Source of the DNA: an uncultured Sinobacteraceae bacterium
GTDB lineage: Bacteria; Pseudomonadota; Gammaproteobacteria; Steroidobacterales; Steroidobacteraceae
Length of the DNA stretch: 64,000 nt
Assembly: GCA_937902995.1 (NCBI GenBank)
Contig: CALEKY010000094.1
Location: 62,001-126,000, forward strand
Reading direction: 5' to 3'
Made by a program: the position numbers and the translations under genes. The notes under the pieces are model-generated. The model made no database searches. It was not told the origin of the DNA and saw only the letters and a program-made list of their open reading frames with translations. How positions within the stretch are numbered: the stretch's first letter is position 1; each line of letters opens with the position of its first letter. Below are positions 42,166 through 49,078 of this stretch, one piece after another.

Positions 42166-42777
42166 TCAATGAATGCGATCGTCTGGGCCGGCCGATTCGC
42201 CAGAACCCTCGCTCGCATCTGGGTGGTCGCGCTCAGGGGCGTCGGACGTACGGAAAGGCGCCAATTCGTCATGAATGAGCTGCACACCGACGCGCAGGTA
42301 TTCGACCAGCTCGGCGTAAGACGCTTCTTCCTCTTCACCCGCCGCGCCGACATCGACGGTTGCGCGCGAGATCTCCGTCAGATCGCGGAGAATCTCGTCG
42401 ACCTTGCCCTTGAGAACCTCCGGGCGCACGGGCTTTCCGGTACCGAAGCCGTATAGAAACCCCTGACACCACTGTGCGAGCGCCGTCACCCGACGCTCCA
42501 AAGGTTCGTCGTCGTCCGGGAGCAGGAGCTGGAACTCCATTTGATCGCCGCGGAGCGCACTTTGAGTCTCCGCGAACAGCGCCTTGAGCGCTCCGACCTG
42601 CGCGGCCTCCCCCTCCAGCTCGTCGACCGTGACGAGCTCGTCGAGCCATCGATCGACCGTGTAATCCGGCGTCGTGCAGAGCGCGCCGCACAAGCAGCCG
42701 TGTCCTTCGGCGGCCAGCACCTGCGACCCGGCGCGCTCGAGCACGCTGGCGATCTCACGAAAAGTTACTTGCATCAT
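42166..42777 (-). CDS. ygfB: UPF0149 family protein (YgfB)
   Basis: 203 residues, all-alpha UPF0149/YecA-like family: VLAAEGHGCLCGALC at the N-terminus, then MEFQLLLPDDDEPLERR and WCQGFLYGFGTG, the family's clearest stretch. The C-terminal tail is acidic (GEEEEAS) and ends in a long disordered Asp/Ser/Glu stretch. First gene of the pepP-ubiH operon and divergent from the zapB-like/zapA pair. A role is not established, though YgfB-type proteins act as regulators in Pseudomonas. Confidence 0.9.
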   Translation of the reverse strand: MMQVTFREIASVLERAGSQVLAAEGHGCLCGALCTTPDYTVDRWLDELVTVDELEGEAAQVGALKALFAETQSALRGDQMEFQLLLPDDDEPLERRVTALAQWCQGFLYGFGTGKPVRPEVLKGKVDEILRDLTEISRATVDVGAAGEEEEASYAELVEYLRVGVQLIHDELAPFRTSDAPERDHPDASEGSGESAGPDDRIH

Positions 42778-42829
42778 TGCGGCTTATGTTAGCACCGCTT
42801 TGGAATCGGGCCTCGGCGCCGTGCGCGGT

Positions 42830-42858
42830 TTGACCCGGTTCGCGGGGGCACACATAAT
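42830..42858 (+). promoter_or_regulatory. sigma70-like promoter for zapB-like/zapA/6S region
   Basis: TTGACC at 42830-42835, a 17-bp spacer, then CATAAT at 42853-42858. This is the strongest promoter-like sequence read in the window, and it sits about 70 bp upstream of the zapB-like start. Confidence 0.65.
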
Positions 42859-42926
42859 CCTTCGCAATTCGAGCGCAGCCCGCGCTGCTACTCGTGCGAC
42901 GGAATCCTTTCGAGCCGGGACCTCTC

Positions 42927-43157
42927 ATGACGCAAGCGACAGTGAATGAGACCGACCAGGAACTGCGGCTGTTCGAAGCTCGCATTGAGGAGCTGGTCAC
43001 GCTGACGAATCAGCTTCGGGAAGAGAACCGCGCCTTGCGGCAACGTCTGGACAGTCTGATGGCCGAACGCGCGACCCTCTTACAGAAGAACGAGCAAGTG
43101 CGCGCTCGCGTTGAAGCGATGATCGGGCGGCTGAAAGCGATGGAGCACGGCACATGA
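42927..43157 (+). CDS. small coiled-coil cell-division protein (ZapB-like, TIGR02449 family)
   Basis: 76 residues from ATG 42927 with GGGA 6 bp upstream; an upstream in-frame start at 42894 is less likely. Almost the entire protein is a heptad coiled coil (LFEARIEELVTLTNQLREEN; RLDSLMAERATLLQKNEQVR). It matches the short family found directly before zapA in xanthomonads and pseudomonads, probably a ZapB-like Z-ring partner. The stop overlaps the zapA start as ATGA, so the two are translated as a pair. Confidence 0.85.
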   Translation: MTQATVNETDQELRLFEARIEELVTLTNQLREENRALRQRLDSLMAERATLLQKNEQVRARVEAMIGRLKAMEHGT

Positions 43158-43468
43158 GCGACCGCATGGTTCGGGTGAGCGTACGCATCCTCGAGAAGGA
43201 GTATCAGGTTGCGTGTCTGCCCGAGGAGCGCTCGGAGCTGCTCGATTCCGCCGAATTGGTGAACACCAAGATGCGCGAGATCCGGGACGCCGGCAACATC
43301 GTCGGTCTCGACCGGATTGCCGTGATGACGGCGCTCAATCTCGCCCACGAGCTGTTGAAGCTGCGCAATCGCGGCGATGAAGCCCAAGTCGACGTCGGTC
43401 GGCGGGTTCGGCAGATGCGCGAGCGCGTCGAGTCGGCGCTCGCGAAGAATCAGCAGTTAGACCTGTGA
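43154..43468 (+). CDS. zapA: cell division protein ZapA
   Basis: 104 residues, the usual length. ZapA crosslinks FtsZ filaments. VRVSVRILEKEYQVACLPEE in the globular head and a long C-terminal coiled coil (RIAVMTALNLAHELLKLRNR) match the family. It is coupled to the upstream small coiled-coil gene and lies 179 bp before the 6S RNA, as in many gammaproteobacteria. Confidence 0.95.
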   Translation: MSDRMVRVSVRILEKEYQVACLPEERSELLDSAELVNTKMREIRDAGNIVGLDRIAVMTALNLAHELLKLRNRGDEAQVDVGRRVRQMRERVESALAKNQQLDL

Positions 43469-43646
43469 GATCGGTCACCCGATGGGGACTGTGAAACAGA
43501 CGAAACTTTCTTCATCTCTCCCCGTTATCATTCGCACCTAGAGACTCGTACGTAGCGACGCAACATTCTCCCGACTAGACGAGATCGTCGAATCGGTGCA
43601 GATTGAAGCCCAGCGGAGCCGGATGACCGGCTCACAGATCAAGTAT

Positions 43647-43837
43647 GGCGCCGCCTGCGGTGTTCGACATGTGTCGGGTTACCTCTCGACCCTAACGTAA
43701 ACACCCTTGGGATCCGGACTCGCGGAAGCCGTGTGCAAGCCTGTCTTCGGACGGGAAGCCTTAGCTGAAGCGGCTGCATCCCACCTATTGCTCCGTGTCG
43801 AGAGCAATGGCTCATGACGGCACAGGCGGGTGGCGCC
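43647..43837 (+). ncRNA. ssrS: 6S RNA
   Basis: About 191 nt between zapA and the 5-formyltetrahydrofolate cyclo-ligase gene, the conserved location of 6S RNA in gammaproteobacteria. Ends can pair: GGCGCC-GCCTG at 43647-43657 with CAGGC and GGCGCC at 43823-43837, leaving a small bulge. The conserved downstream arm contains GAAGCCTTA, as in E. coli 6S, and the 5' side CGCCTGCGGTGTTCG is typical. It binds sigma70 RNA polymerase in stationary phase. Ends are estimated from pairing; the exact promoter was not found. Confidence 0.85.
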
Positions 43838-43926
43838 TCCCTCCTCTTCTTCCTCAAGGTGCGTTGCGCAGCATTCGTCGTTGCGGAACACTCGCGCCTG
43901 TGCTGCCCGATACAAACTCCATCGAC

Positions 43927-44541
43927 ATGCGGCGCGATCGCGATGCGCTCCGCCGTGCAATGCGCATCGCGCGACGGGACATCTCCGCAGCAGAGCGCGA
44001 ATGGTCGTCGCGACGCATTGCGACACTGGCCGATAGAGCGCGTTTACTGCGCCCGGGCCGTCGGATTGCGGTGTATCGCGCTTACGGCCATGAACTCGAT
44101 CTCGAAGAGCTCACTCGTCGAGCTTGGGTGCGCGGCTGCAAGGTCTATCTCCCGGTCATCACGCATCGGCGGACGGCGCGCATGGAATTCTTTCCGTTCG
44201 AACCGACGACCCGCCTCGTCCCGAACGCCTTCGGGATTCTCGAACCCGATGTCGAGCGCGCGCTGCGGATACCGCCTCATCATCTCGACATCGTCTTCAT
44301 GCCGCTGGTCGCGTTCGACGATCGAGGGTCGCGCTTGGGCAGCGGTGCCGGCTTCTACGACCGGAGCATGAAACATTTGCGCGTGCGGCATCGATGGCGC
44401 CGACCCAAGCTGGTCGGGTGTGCATATTCGCAACAACGGATCGAGCACCTCGAGACGAACCCATGGGACGTAGCGATGGACGCCATACTCACTCCGCACT
44501 ACTTCAAACGCTTCCACATCGGCTCATCGACCGAGCGCTGA
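43927..44541 (+). CDS. 5-formyltetrahydrofolate cyclo-ligase
   Basis: 204 residues from ATG 43927; the frame is open upstream through the 6S RNA 3' end but without coding pattern. It converts 5-formyl-THF to 5,10-methenyl-THF with ATP. Motifs: LRRAMRIARRDIS near the N-terminus, AVYRAYGHELDLEEL, MPLVAFDDRGSRLGSGAGFYDR with the ATP-binding loop, and LVGCAYSQQRIEHLETNPWD. Located directly after 6S RNA (the E. coli ygfA position). No obvious Shine-Dalgarno. Confidence 0.93.
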   Translation: MRRDRDALRRAMRIARRDISAAEREWSSRRIATLADRARLLRPGRRIAVYRAYGHELDLEELTRRAWVRGCKVYLPVITHRRTARMEFFPFEPTTRLVPNAFGILEPDVERALRIPPHHLDIVFMPLVAFDDRGSRLGSGAGFYDRSMKHLRVRHRWRRPKLVGCAYSQQRIEHLETNPWDVAMDAILTPHYFKRFHIGSSTER

Positions 44542-44613
44542 CGGCATCCGCTCGGCCGTAGCTCGGCTCGCCATGAGCGCGTTCAGATCCACGACCACGA
44601 GGCTGGACCCACT

Positions 44614-45078
44614 ATGAACTACTGGCTGATGAAATCGGAGCCGGATGTCTTCGGCATCGACGACCTCGCGCGCGCGAAGAACCAAACGGCCCCCTGGGAC
44701 GGCGTACGCAACTTCCAGGCGAGGAATTTCCTGCGGTACGAGATGAAGGCCGGCGACCTGGCGTTCTTCTATCACTCGAGCTGCGAAGTGCCCGGCATCG
44801 TCGGAACGATGAAGATCGTGCGCGAGGGATACCCCGATAAGACGCAGTTCGATCCGAACGACGAGCACTACGACCCGGCGAGCAGACCCGAAAGACCGCG
44901 TTGGTACGTCGTGGACGTGAAGTTCGAGCAGAAGTTCGACCGCATCATCTCGCTCGCAGAGCTACGGACTCATGCATCGGGTGCCTTGAAGGACATGATC
45001 GTGCTCAAGCGAGGCAATCGACTCTCGATCACACCCGTCACGAAGAGCGAGTGGGACTTCATCATGTCGCTCTTGTGA
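44614..45078 (+). CDS. EVE-domain protein
   Basis: 154 residues, a stand-alone EVE domain of the PUA-like fold: YWLMKSEPDVFGIDDLARAK, the signature WDGVRNFQARNFLR, and DLAFFYHSSCEVPGIVG. EVE domains bind modified bases in DNA or RNA. Stand-alone bacterial members often sit near zapA, as here. Ligand unknown. Confidence 0.93.
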   Translation: MNYWLMKSEPDVFGIDDLARAKNQTAPWDGVRNFQARNFLRYEMKAGDLAFFYHSSCEVPGIVGTMKIVREGYPDKTQFDPNDEHYDPASRPERPRWYVVDVKFEQKFDRIISLAELRTHASGALKDMIVLKRGNRLSITPVTKSEWDFIMSLL

Positions 45079-45131
45079 CGCCACAACAGACGAATGTTGA
45101 GAACTCGAACACACAAATTCGTGCGTAGTAC

Positions 45132-45160
45132 TTGCTTGGCGTTTTTGGTTTATGTATATA
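45132..45160 (+). promoter_or_regulatory. promoter of the lysine-rich mini-gene
   Basis: TTGCTT at 45132-45137, 17-bp spacer, TATATA at 45155-45160 (an overlapping TATACT at 45157-45162 is also possible). The site is embedded in an AT-rich stretch that contrasts with neighbouring DNA, and a start codon follows about 30 bp on. Confidence 0.55.
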
Positions 45161-45191
45161 CTGCGCCCGGACTAACTCGACATGGAGATAA

Positions 45192-45266
45192 ATGACTATG
45201 GCAACCAAAGCGAAGAAGTCAGCAAAGAAGAAAGGCGCCAAGAAGAAGGCCGCCAAGAAGAAGTAA
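45192..45266 (+). CDS. tiny lysine-rich protein (22-24 residues), histone-tail-like
   Basis: An ORF of 24 codons from ATG 45192, or 22 from ATG 45198, ending at TAA 45264-45266. GGAG at 45184-45187 is a usable ribosome site. Of the 22 residues 12 are Lys and 6 are Ala, arranged as repeats of KK/KKK separated by A, G or S (ending KKAAKKK). It resembles the basic tails of histone H1-like bacterial proteins. A promoter-like element lies just upstream and a perfect intrinsic terminator follows 25 bp after the stop, so it is a complete independent transcription unit. Function unknown; DNA or RNA binding is inferred from charge. Confidence 0.65.
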   Translation: MTMATKAKKSAKKKGAKKKAAKKK

Positions 45267-45291
45267 AACTCTTCTTGTTGATGCTGATGAA

Positions 45292-45326
45292 GACTGTGCC
45301 CGCGAAAGCGGGCACAGTCGTTTCCG
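45292..45326 (+). terminator. intrinsic terminator of the lysine-rich mini-gene
   Basis: GACTGTGCCCGC, GAAA loop, GCGGGCACAGTC is a perfect 12-bp stem (45292-45319) followed by GTTTCC. It ends the mini-gene before rpiA. Confidence 0.85.
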
Positions 45327-45398
45327 AACCCAGGAAATCCCGAGAAAAACAGGCCAAAGCACCGGCGCTCCGATCGCCGACAGCCCGAGGAAGCTCCC

Positions 45399-46064
45399 AT
45401 GAACGCAGACGAGAAGAAGCGATTGGCAGCCGAAGCTGCACTCGAGTATGTCGAGGAGGACTCCATCATCGGCATCGGCACCGGATCCACGGTGAATCAC
45501 TTCATCGATGCCTTGGCCGCGCGCAAAGTGCGTCTCCGGGGTGCGGTTTCGAGCTCTGAATCGTCAACGGCGCGCCTCAAAGCCCACGGCATCGATGTGA
45601 TCGACCTCAATGCCACCGGCGACTTGGGCCTGTACGTCGATGGCGCCGACGAATCCGACCGTCATCTCCGGCTGATCAAGGGCGGCGGCGCAGCGCTCAC
45701 CCGCGAGAAGATCGTCGCGGCCGCCTCGCAAAAGTTCGTGTGCATCGCCGACGAGTCGAAGCTCGTCGACGTGCTCGGGCGATTCCCCCTGCCCGTCGAA
45801 GTGATTCCGATGGCACGCTCGTACGTCGCTCGGCAGCTCGTGCGGCTCGGCGGACATCCCGTGTGGCGCGACGGCGTCGTCACGGACAACGGCAACCATA
45901 TTCTCGACGTGCATAACCTTCGCATCGTCGATCCCGCAGGTCTCGAGACGACCATCAACCAGATAGCCGGCGTCGTCACCGTCGGTCTCTTCGCTCATCG
46001 CCCCGCCGATGTGCTGATCCTCGGGACGGACTCAGGGGTGAGGGTCCTCACGCGTGATCCGTGA
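45399..46064 (+). CDS. rpiA: ribose-5-phosphate isomerase A
   Basis: 221 residues. Interconverts ribose-5-phosphate and ribulose-5-phosphate. Motifs: GIGTGSTVNHFID, SSSESSTARLKAHGI, YVDGADESDRHLRLIKGGGA, REKIVAAASQKFVCIADESK and VTDNGNHILDVH. GAGGAAG precedes ATG 45399. The last few residues (RDP before the TGA) are encoded by the first unit of the heptamer repeat downstream; RpiA proteins normally end a little differently, so the natural 3' end was probably overwritten by the repeat. Confidence 0.95.
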   Translation: MNADEKKRLAAEAALEYVEEDSIIGIGTGSTVNHFIDALAARKVRLRGAVSSSESSTARLKAHGIDVIDLNATGDLGLYVDGADESDRHLRLIKGGGAALTREKIVAAASQKFVCIADESKLVDVLGRFPLPVEVIPMARSYVARQLVRLGGHPVWRDGVVTDNGNHILDVHNLRIVDPAGLETTINQIAGVVTVGLFAHRPADVLILGTDSGVRVLTRDP

Positions 46065-46892
46065 TTCGTGATCCGTAGGTCGTTAACAACGTTAACGCCG
46101 AGCTCAATCCTTCTGTTCGACGTGGTCACGAGTGTTCGGGCTTGGTCCGAAGCGGCTGACGCGTGATGGTGTTCGCAGTTTGTGATCCGTGGTGAGTGGT
46201 GAGTCGTGAATAGTGAGTGGCGGCTCCCCCGGGACACGTGATCGCAATCAGTGCCCGAGCCTCGCGGCCGTGTACTCACCCAGACCCCATACGGCGAGCC
46301 GTTGCGATCCGAAGACGCGCCACCTTTCCGGATTTCCCGTCACGCTCATCGACGTAGCAAGAGATGAGCTGATTCGACAGATCACCGTCTACGTCGATCG
46401 TTCGCAAGCTCCGCGCAGGCAGAAGACTCTCGACGCGCACCCCCCGAAGCTCCACCTCAGAGCGTGAATCGCACATCACGCACGACGATTCTTGTGATTC
46501 GCGTTCGGTGGCCGCTCTGTCGAGGCAAGTCTCGTCCGCCGGGACTCTGAACACTTTGATCTCGTGTTGGGACGTTGCCGGCTAGGTCAAATCAGAAGCG
46601 GGGCGCGATTGCGGCTCGAGCCACGATTCGAGGATCACGAATCACGAGCGGCAAGTCACGAGTCACGAAGAAGCTCCGCACATCCATGATCCATGTGCTC
46701 CGCCCCGTTGGGGCCATCATTGCTGGACGTGATCCGTGACTCGTGAATCGTGGTTCGGATCCCACCCCACCCTTTCGACCTGACCGACACAGCAACTTCG
46801 AACCCGAAACCGAAGCGCCCCAAGCAGCTCCGGACAAGACCCTTCTCGACGAAGCCGACTCGACGAAGCCGATCACGAGTCACGAATCACAA
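46054..46892. repeat. intergenic heptamer-repeat cluster
   Basis: Imperfect 7-bp tandem runs occur at 46054-46080 (GTGATCC, GTGATTC, GTGATCC), 46182-46220 (GTGGTGA, GTCGTGA, ATAGTGA), 46625-46672 (GAATCAC, AAGTCAC, GAGTCAC), 46728-46758 (GATCCGT, GACTCGT, GAATCGT) and 46870-46892 (GATCACG, AGTCACG, AATCACA). The third and fifth are the complementary-orientation versions of the others. A 41-48-bp sequence with CTCCGCACATCC is also duplicated (46674-46721 and 46949-46989). Two GTTAAC palindromes lie at 46082-46096. The rest of the ~1 kb gap between rpiA and tRNA-Gln has no supportable gene. Confidence 0.85.
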
Positions 46893-46895
46893 ACA

Positions 46896-46947
46896 AAAAA
46901 GAAGGCCCGCTTTCGCGGGCCTTCGTGTTGGCTGGGGGACTAGGATT
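46896..46947 (-). pseudogene. duplicated tRNA-Gln 3' end plus terminator
   Basis: A 52-bp segment identical to 47077-47128. It carries the last ~19 bases of tRNA-Gln (CCA end and part of the T-arm) followed by the same GGCCCGC-TTTC-GCGGGCC hairpin and A/T tract, all in the minus orientation. The 5' remainder of the tRNA is missing, so it is a remnant. Confidence 0.85.
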
Positions 46948-46982
46948 ACTCCGCACATCCATGTGCTCCGCCCCGTTGGGGC

Positions 46983-47031
46983 CATCATTCGCCACTGGCG
47001 AATGATGTTCAAATTTGCATCCTGCAAATTT
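46983..47031. repeat. twin perfect hairpins
   Basis: CATCATTCGCC / GGCGAATGATG (46983-46993 and 46997-47007) forms an 11-bp stem with a 3-nt loop. Three bases later AAATTTGCA / TGCAAATTT (47011-47019 and 47023-47031) forms a 9-bp stem with a 3-nt loop. No gene uses this DNA. Confidence 0.8.
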
Positions 47032-47047
47032 AGTCGAACCCAGGAGC

Positions 47048-47077
47048 CCTAGGTTCTCATCCTAGTCCGGTCAGCCA
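47048..47077 (+). pseudogene. inverted, degenerate tRNA 3' half
   Basis: On the plus strand CTAGG-TTCTCAT-CCTAG mimics a 5+7+5 T-arm and is followed by TCCGGTCAGCCA with a CCA end. It matches the tRNA-Gln 3' end with a few changes but has lost the canonical TTCGA loop, so it cannot be functional. It lies in opposite orientation to the intact tRNA. Confidence 0.65.
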
Positions 47078-47078
47078 A

Positions 47079-47106
47079 AAAGAAGGCCCGCTTTCGCGGG
47101 CCTTCG
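47079..47106 (-). terminator. intrinsic terminator of tRNA-Gln (and rplM-rpsI)
   Basis: Read on the minus strand, a GGCCCGC-GAAA-GCGGGCC hairpin is followed by TTCTTTTT. It lies directly after the CCA end of tRNA-Gln. Confidence 0.85.
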
Positions 47107-47109
47107 TGT

Positions 47110-47183
47110 TGGCTGGGGGACTAGGATTCGAACCTAGGTTGACGGAGTCAGAGTCCGTAGTCCTACCGCTAGACGATCCCCCA
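47110..47183 (-). tRNA. tRNA-Gln (CTG anticodon)
   Basis: 74 bases including an encoded CCA. Read on the minus strand, acceptor stem TGGGGGA pairs with TCCCCCA, discriminator G. The anticodon arm contains GGACTCTGACTCC, giving CTG, and the T-arm CTAGG-TTCGAAT-CCTAG is canonical. It lies 63 bp downstream of rpsI on the same strand and may share its transcript. Confidence 0.95.
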
Positions 47184-47245
47184 AGTTCCTTCGCTTCAAG
47201 CTGCGACGGCAAGCTCAGGCGACAGCCATTGCCAAGTCTCGAAGT

Positions 47246-47638
47246 TTAGCGCTTCGAGTACTGCGTGCCACGTCGCGCCTTGCGGAAGCCGACCTTCTTG
47301 CGCTCGACTTCGCGGGCATCGCGAGTCACGTACCCGGCGGCGCGCAGCGCCTTGCGCAGCGTCTCATCGTACTCGATCAGCGCACGCGTCAAGCCATGAC
47401 GGATCGCGCCGGCCTGGCCGGTCGTGCCGCCACCTTTCACGGTGACGTTCACGTCGAACTTGTTCTCCATCTGCACCAGCTCGAGCGGCTGACGCACGAT
47501 CATCCGCGCCGTCTTGCGGCCGAAAAATTCGTCGAGCGGGCGGTCGTTAATGGTGATAGTGCCCGTGCCAGGACGCAAGAAGACACGCGCCGTAGCAGTC
47601 TTGCGGCGGCCGGTCCCGTAGTTCATCGATGCTGCCAT
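47246..47638 (-). CDS. rpsI: 30S ribosomal protein S9
   Basis: 130 residues. N-terminal YGTGRRKTATARVFLRPG and C-terminal KKVGFRKARRGTQYSKR are the S9 signatures; the final KR tail reaches the P-site tRNA. 18 bp after rplM in the usual rplM-rpsI order. Confidence 0.98.
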   Translation of the reverse strand: MAASMNYGTGRRKTATARVFLRPGTGTITINDRPLDEFFGRKTARMIVRQPLELVQMENKFDVNVTVKGGGTTGQAGAIRHGLTRALIEYDETLRKALRAAGYVTRDAREVERKKVGFRKARRGTQYSKR

Positions 47639-47656
47639 GTTCGTTCCTATGGGGCG

Positions 47657-48085
47657 TTAGATCTCGAGCACCTTAGGCTGCTGCGCCGTATGCGGGTGCT
47701 CGTTGCCGGCGAAGACGTGCAGTTTCTTGAACATCTTGCGACCGAGCGGGTTCTTCGGAAGCATGCCCTTCACAGCATACTCGATCGCACGTTCCGGGTG
47801 CTCCTCGAGCAGCTTGCGCAGGCTCGTCGTCTTCAGGTTGCCGATGTAGCCCGTGTGATGGTGATAGAACTTGTCCGTCAACTTCCGCCCAGTGACACGG
47901 ACTTTGCTCGCGTTCAGGACGATGATGTGATCGCCAGTATCCACATGCGGCGTGTACTCCGCCTTGTGCTTGCCGCGCAGCCGTCTCGCCACCTCGGACG
48001 CCAGACGGCCCAAGGTCTTGTCAGTCGCATCGACGACGAACCAGTCACGACGCACCGTAGCCGCGTTCGCGAAAACGGTTCTCAT
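47657..48085 (-). CDS. rplM: 50S ribosomal protein L13
   Basis: 142 residues, standard length. Motifs: RDWFVVDATDKTLGRLASEV, DTGDHIIVLNASKVRVTGRK, the signature AVKGMLPKNPLGRKMFKKL and a basic C-terminus. GGAG six bases before the ATG is a good ribosome site, and a promoter lies in the divergent gap to coq7. Confidence 0.98.
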   Translation of the reverse strand: MRTVFANAATVRRDWFVVDATDKTLGRLASEVARRLRGKHKAEYTPHVDTGDHIIVLNASKVRVTGRKLTDKFYHHHTGYIGNLKTTSLRKLLEEHPERAIEYAVKGMLPKNPLGRKMFKKLHVFAGNEHPHTAQQPKVLEI

Positions 48086-48130
48086 TGAATTCTCCGGAAA
48101 AATTTCTAGCCGAGGGCGAAAAGGCCGGCA

Positions 48131-48159
48131 AGTCTAAAGGACGACCCAGGCCTTTGCAA
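48131..48159 (-). promoter_or_regulatory. promoter of rplM-rpsI
   Basis: On the minus strand TTGCAA (48159-48154), 17-bp spacer, TAGACT (48136-48131). The distance to the rplM start is about 45 bp. It is a good sigma70 match for a ribosomal operon. Confidence 0.65.
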
Positions 48160-48247
48160 ACCATTGGGCCACTGAAAAAGCTGCCGCCCCGCCGGAAGAG
48201 CCCGAGCCCCCTCCCGCCCTACGTCTCGGGGAACCAGCCGTGACATA

Positions 48248-48253
48248 TATAAT
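48248..48253 (+). promoter_or_regulatory. perfect -10 box (TATAAT) just before coq7
   Basis: TATAAT at 48248-48253 would place the transcription start at about 48259-48261, at or next to the ATG at 48261. No convincing -35 is seen. This implies a very short leader or a leaderless message. Confidence 0.5.
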
Positions 48254-48260
48254 GTGCTTG

Positions 48261-48929
48261 ATGCCAATGAATCCGCCCTCCACCGCCGCCCCCGATCGAG
48301 ACCTGACGCTTCTGGACCGGCTTATCGCGTCAGCGGACCAGGCCGCCCGGACCATTCTGGCCTCGAGCGTCTCCCAACGGCCCTACCCGGCTGAGGGAAT
48401 CCCTGAAACGGTCGAAGCCGAACGGGACCGTCGGCATGTCGCCGGCCTCATGAGGGTGAATCACGCAGGGGAAATTGCCGCTCAGGCACTGTATCAGGGG
48501 CAAGCGCTGGTCGCCGCCAACGCCGAAACCCGCGAATCCCTACTCGCCGCCGGTCGAGAAGAAACCGATCATCTCGCCTGGTGCGAACAACGTGTGAAAG
48601 AGCTCGGCGAACGCACGAGTCTTCTGAGTCCGTTTTGGTACGCAGGTTCGTTCGCCATCGGAGTTCTTGCGGGCCTTGCCGGCGATCGGACGAGTCTGGG
48701 ATTCGTGGCCGAAACGGAACGCCAAGTCATCGAGCACCTCGACTCGCACTTGAAACAGCTACCCGCCGGCGACGAGCGCACTAAAGCGATCATCCGACAA
48801 ATGAGCGAGGATGAAGCACGTCACGGACGGAACGCGATGGCCGCGGGCGGCGTCGAGTTATCGCGCACGACGCGTGCGCTCATGAAAGCGACTGCGAAGA
48901 TCATGACGCGCACCGCTTATTGGATCTAA
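48261..48929 (+). CDS. coq7: demethoxyubiquinone hydroxylase Coq7
   Basis: About 222 residues. A di-iron carboxylate enzyme that hydroxylates C6 of the ubiquinone ring. Iron-binding motifs: MRVNHAGEIAAQALYQGQ, GREETDHLAWCEQRVKEL, then ETERQVIEHL and MSEDEARHG. Start: a GTG at 48240 precedes the -10 box, so translation is more likely from ATG 48261 or ATG 48267. No Shine-Dalgarno is seen before either. It complements the ubiH-type genes at 38-41 kb; a Coq7 rather than UbiF at this step is common outside enterics. Confidence 0.93.
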   Translation: MPMNPPSTAAPDRDLTLLDRLIASADQAARTILASSVSQRPYPAEGIPETVEAERDRRHVAGLMRVNHAGEIAAQALYQGQALVAANAETRESLLAAGREETDHLAWCEQRVKELGERTSLLSPFWYAGSFAIGVLAGLAGDRTSLGFVAETERQVIEHLDSHLKQLPAGDERTKAIIRQMSEDEARHGRNAMAAGGVELSRTTRALMKATAKIMTRTAYWI

Positions 48930-49078
48930 CGAATCGCCGACGAAACGCGAGAACACGTGCGACCCAAGCTCTGCGCATAATCAAAAGCTTGCGAGAACGC
49001 GTGACCTGTATTAAAAGGCGCGCAAGACATAACGATCACGAATCTTTGACACACCAGAACGCAACTTCAGGGGTGGGT

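Noticed and set aside
43795..43926. Upstream extension of the cyclo-ligase frame
   Set aside because: The extension runs through the 3' part of the 6S RNA and has no conserved protein sequence; the natural start is the ATG at 43927.
46213..46554. Two short ORFs (84 and 92 codons) in the rpiA-tRNA gap
   Set aside because: They overlap heptamer tracts, lack ribosome sites and similarity to known proteins, and one is on each strand over the same bases. Treated as chance ORFs in repeat-rich DNA.
46896..47128. CRISPR-like array
   Set aside because: There are only two copies of a 52-bp unit, they include tRNA sequence, and no cas gene or evenly spaced spacer set is present.
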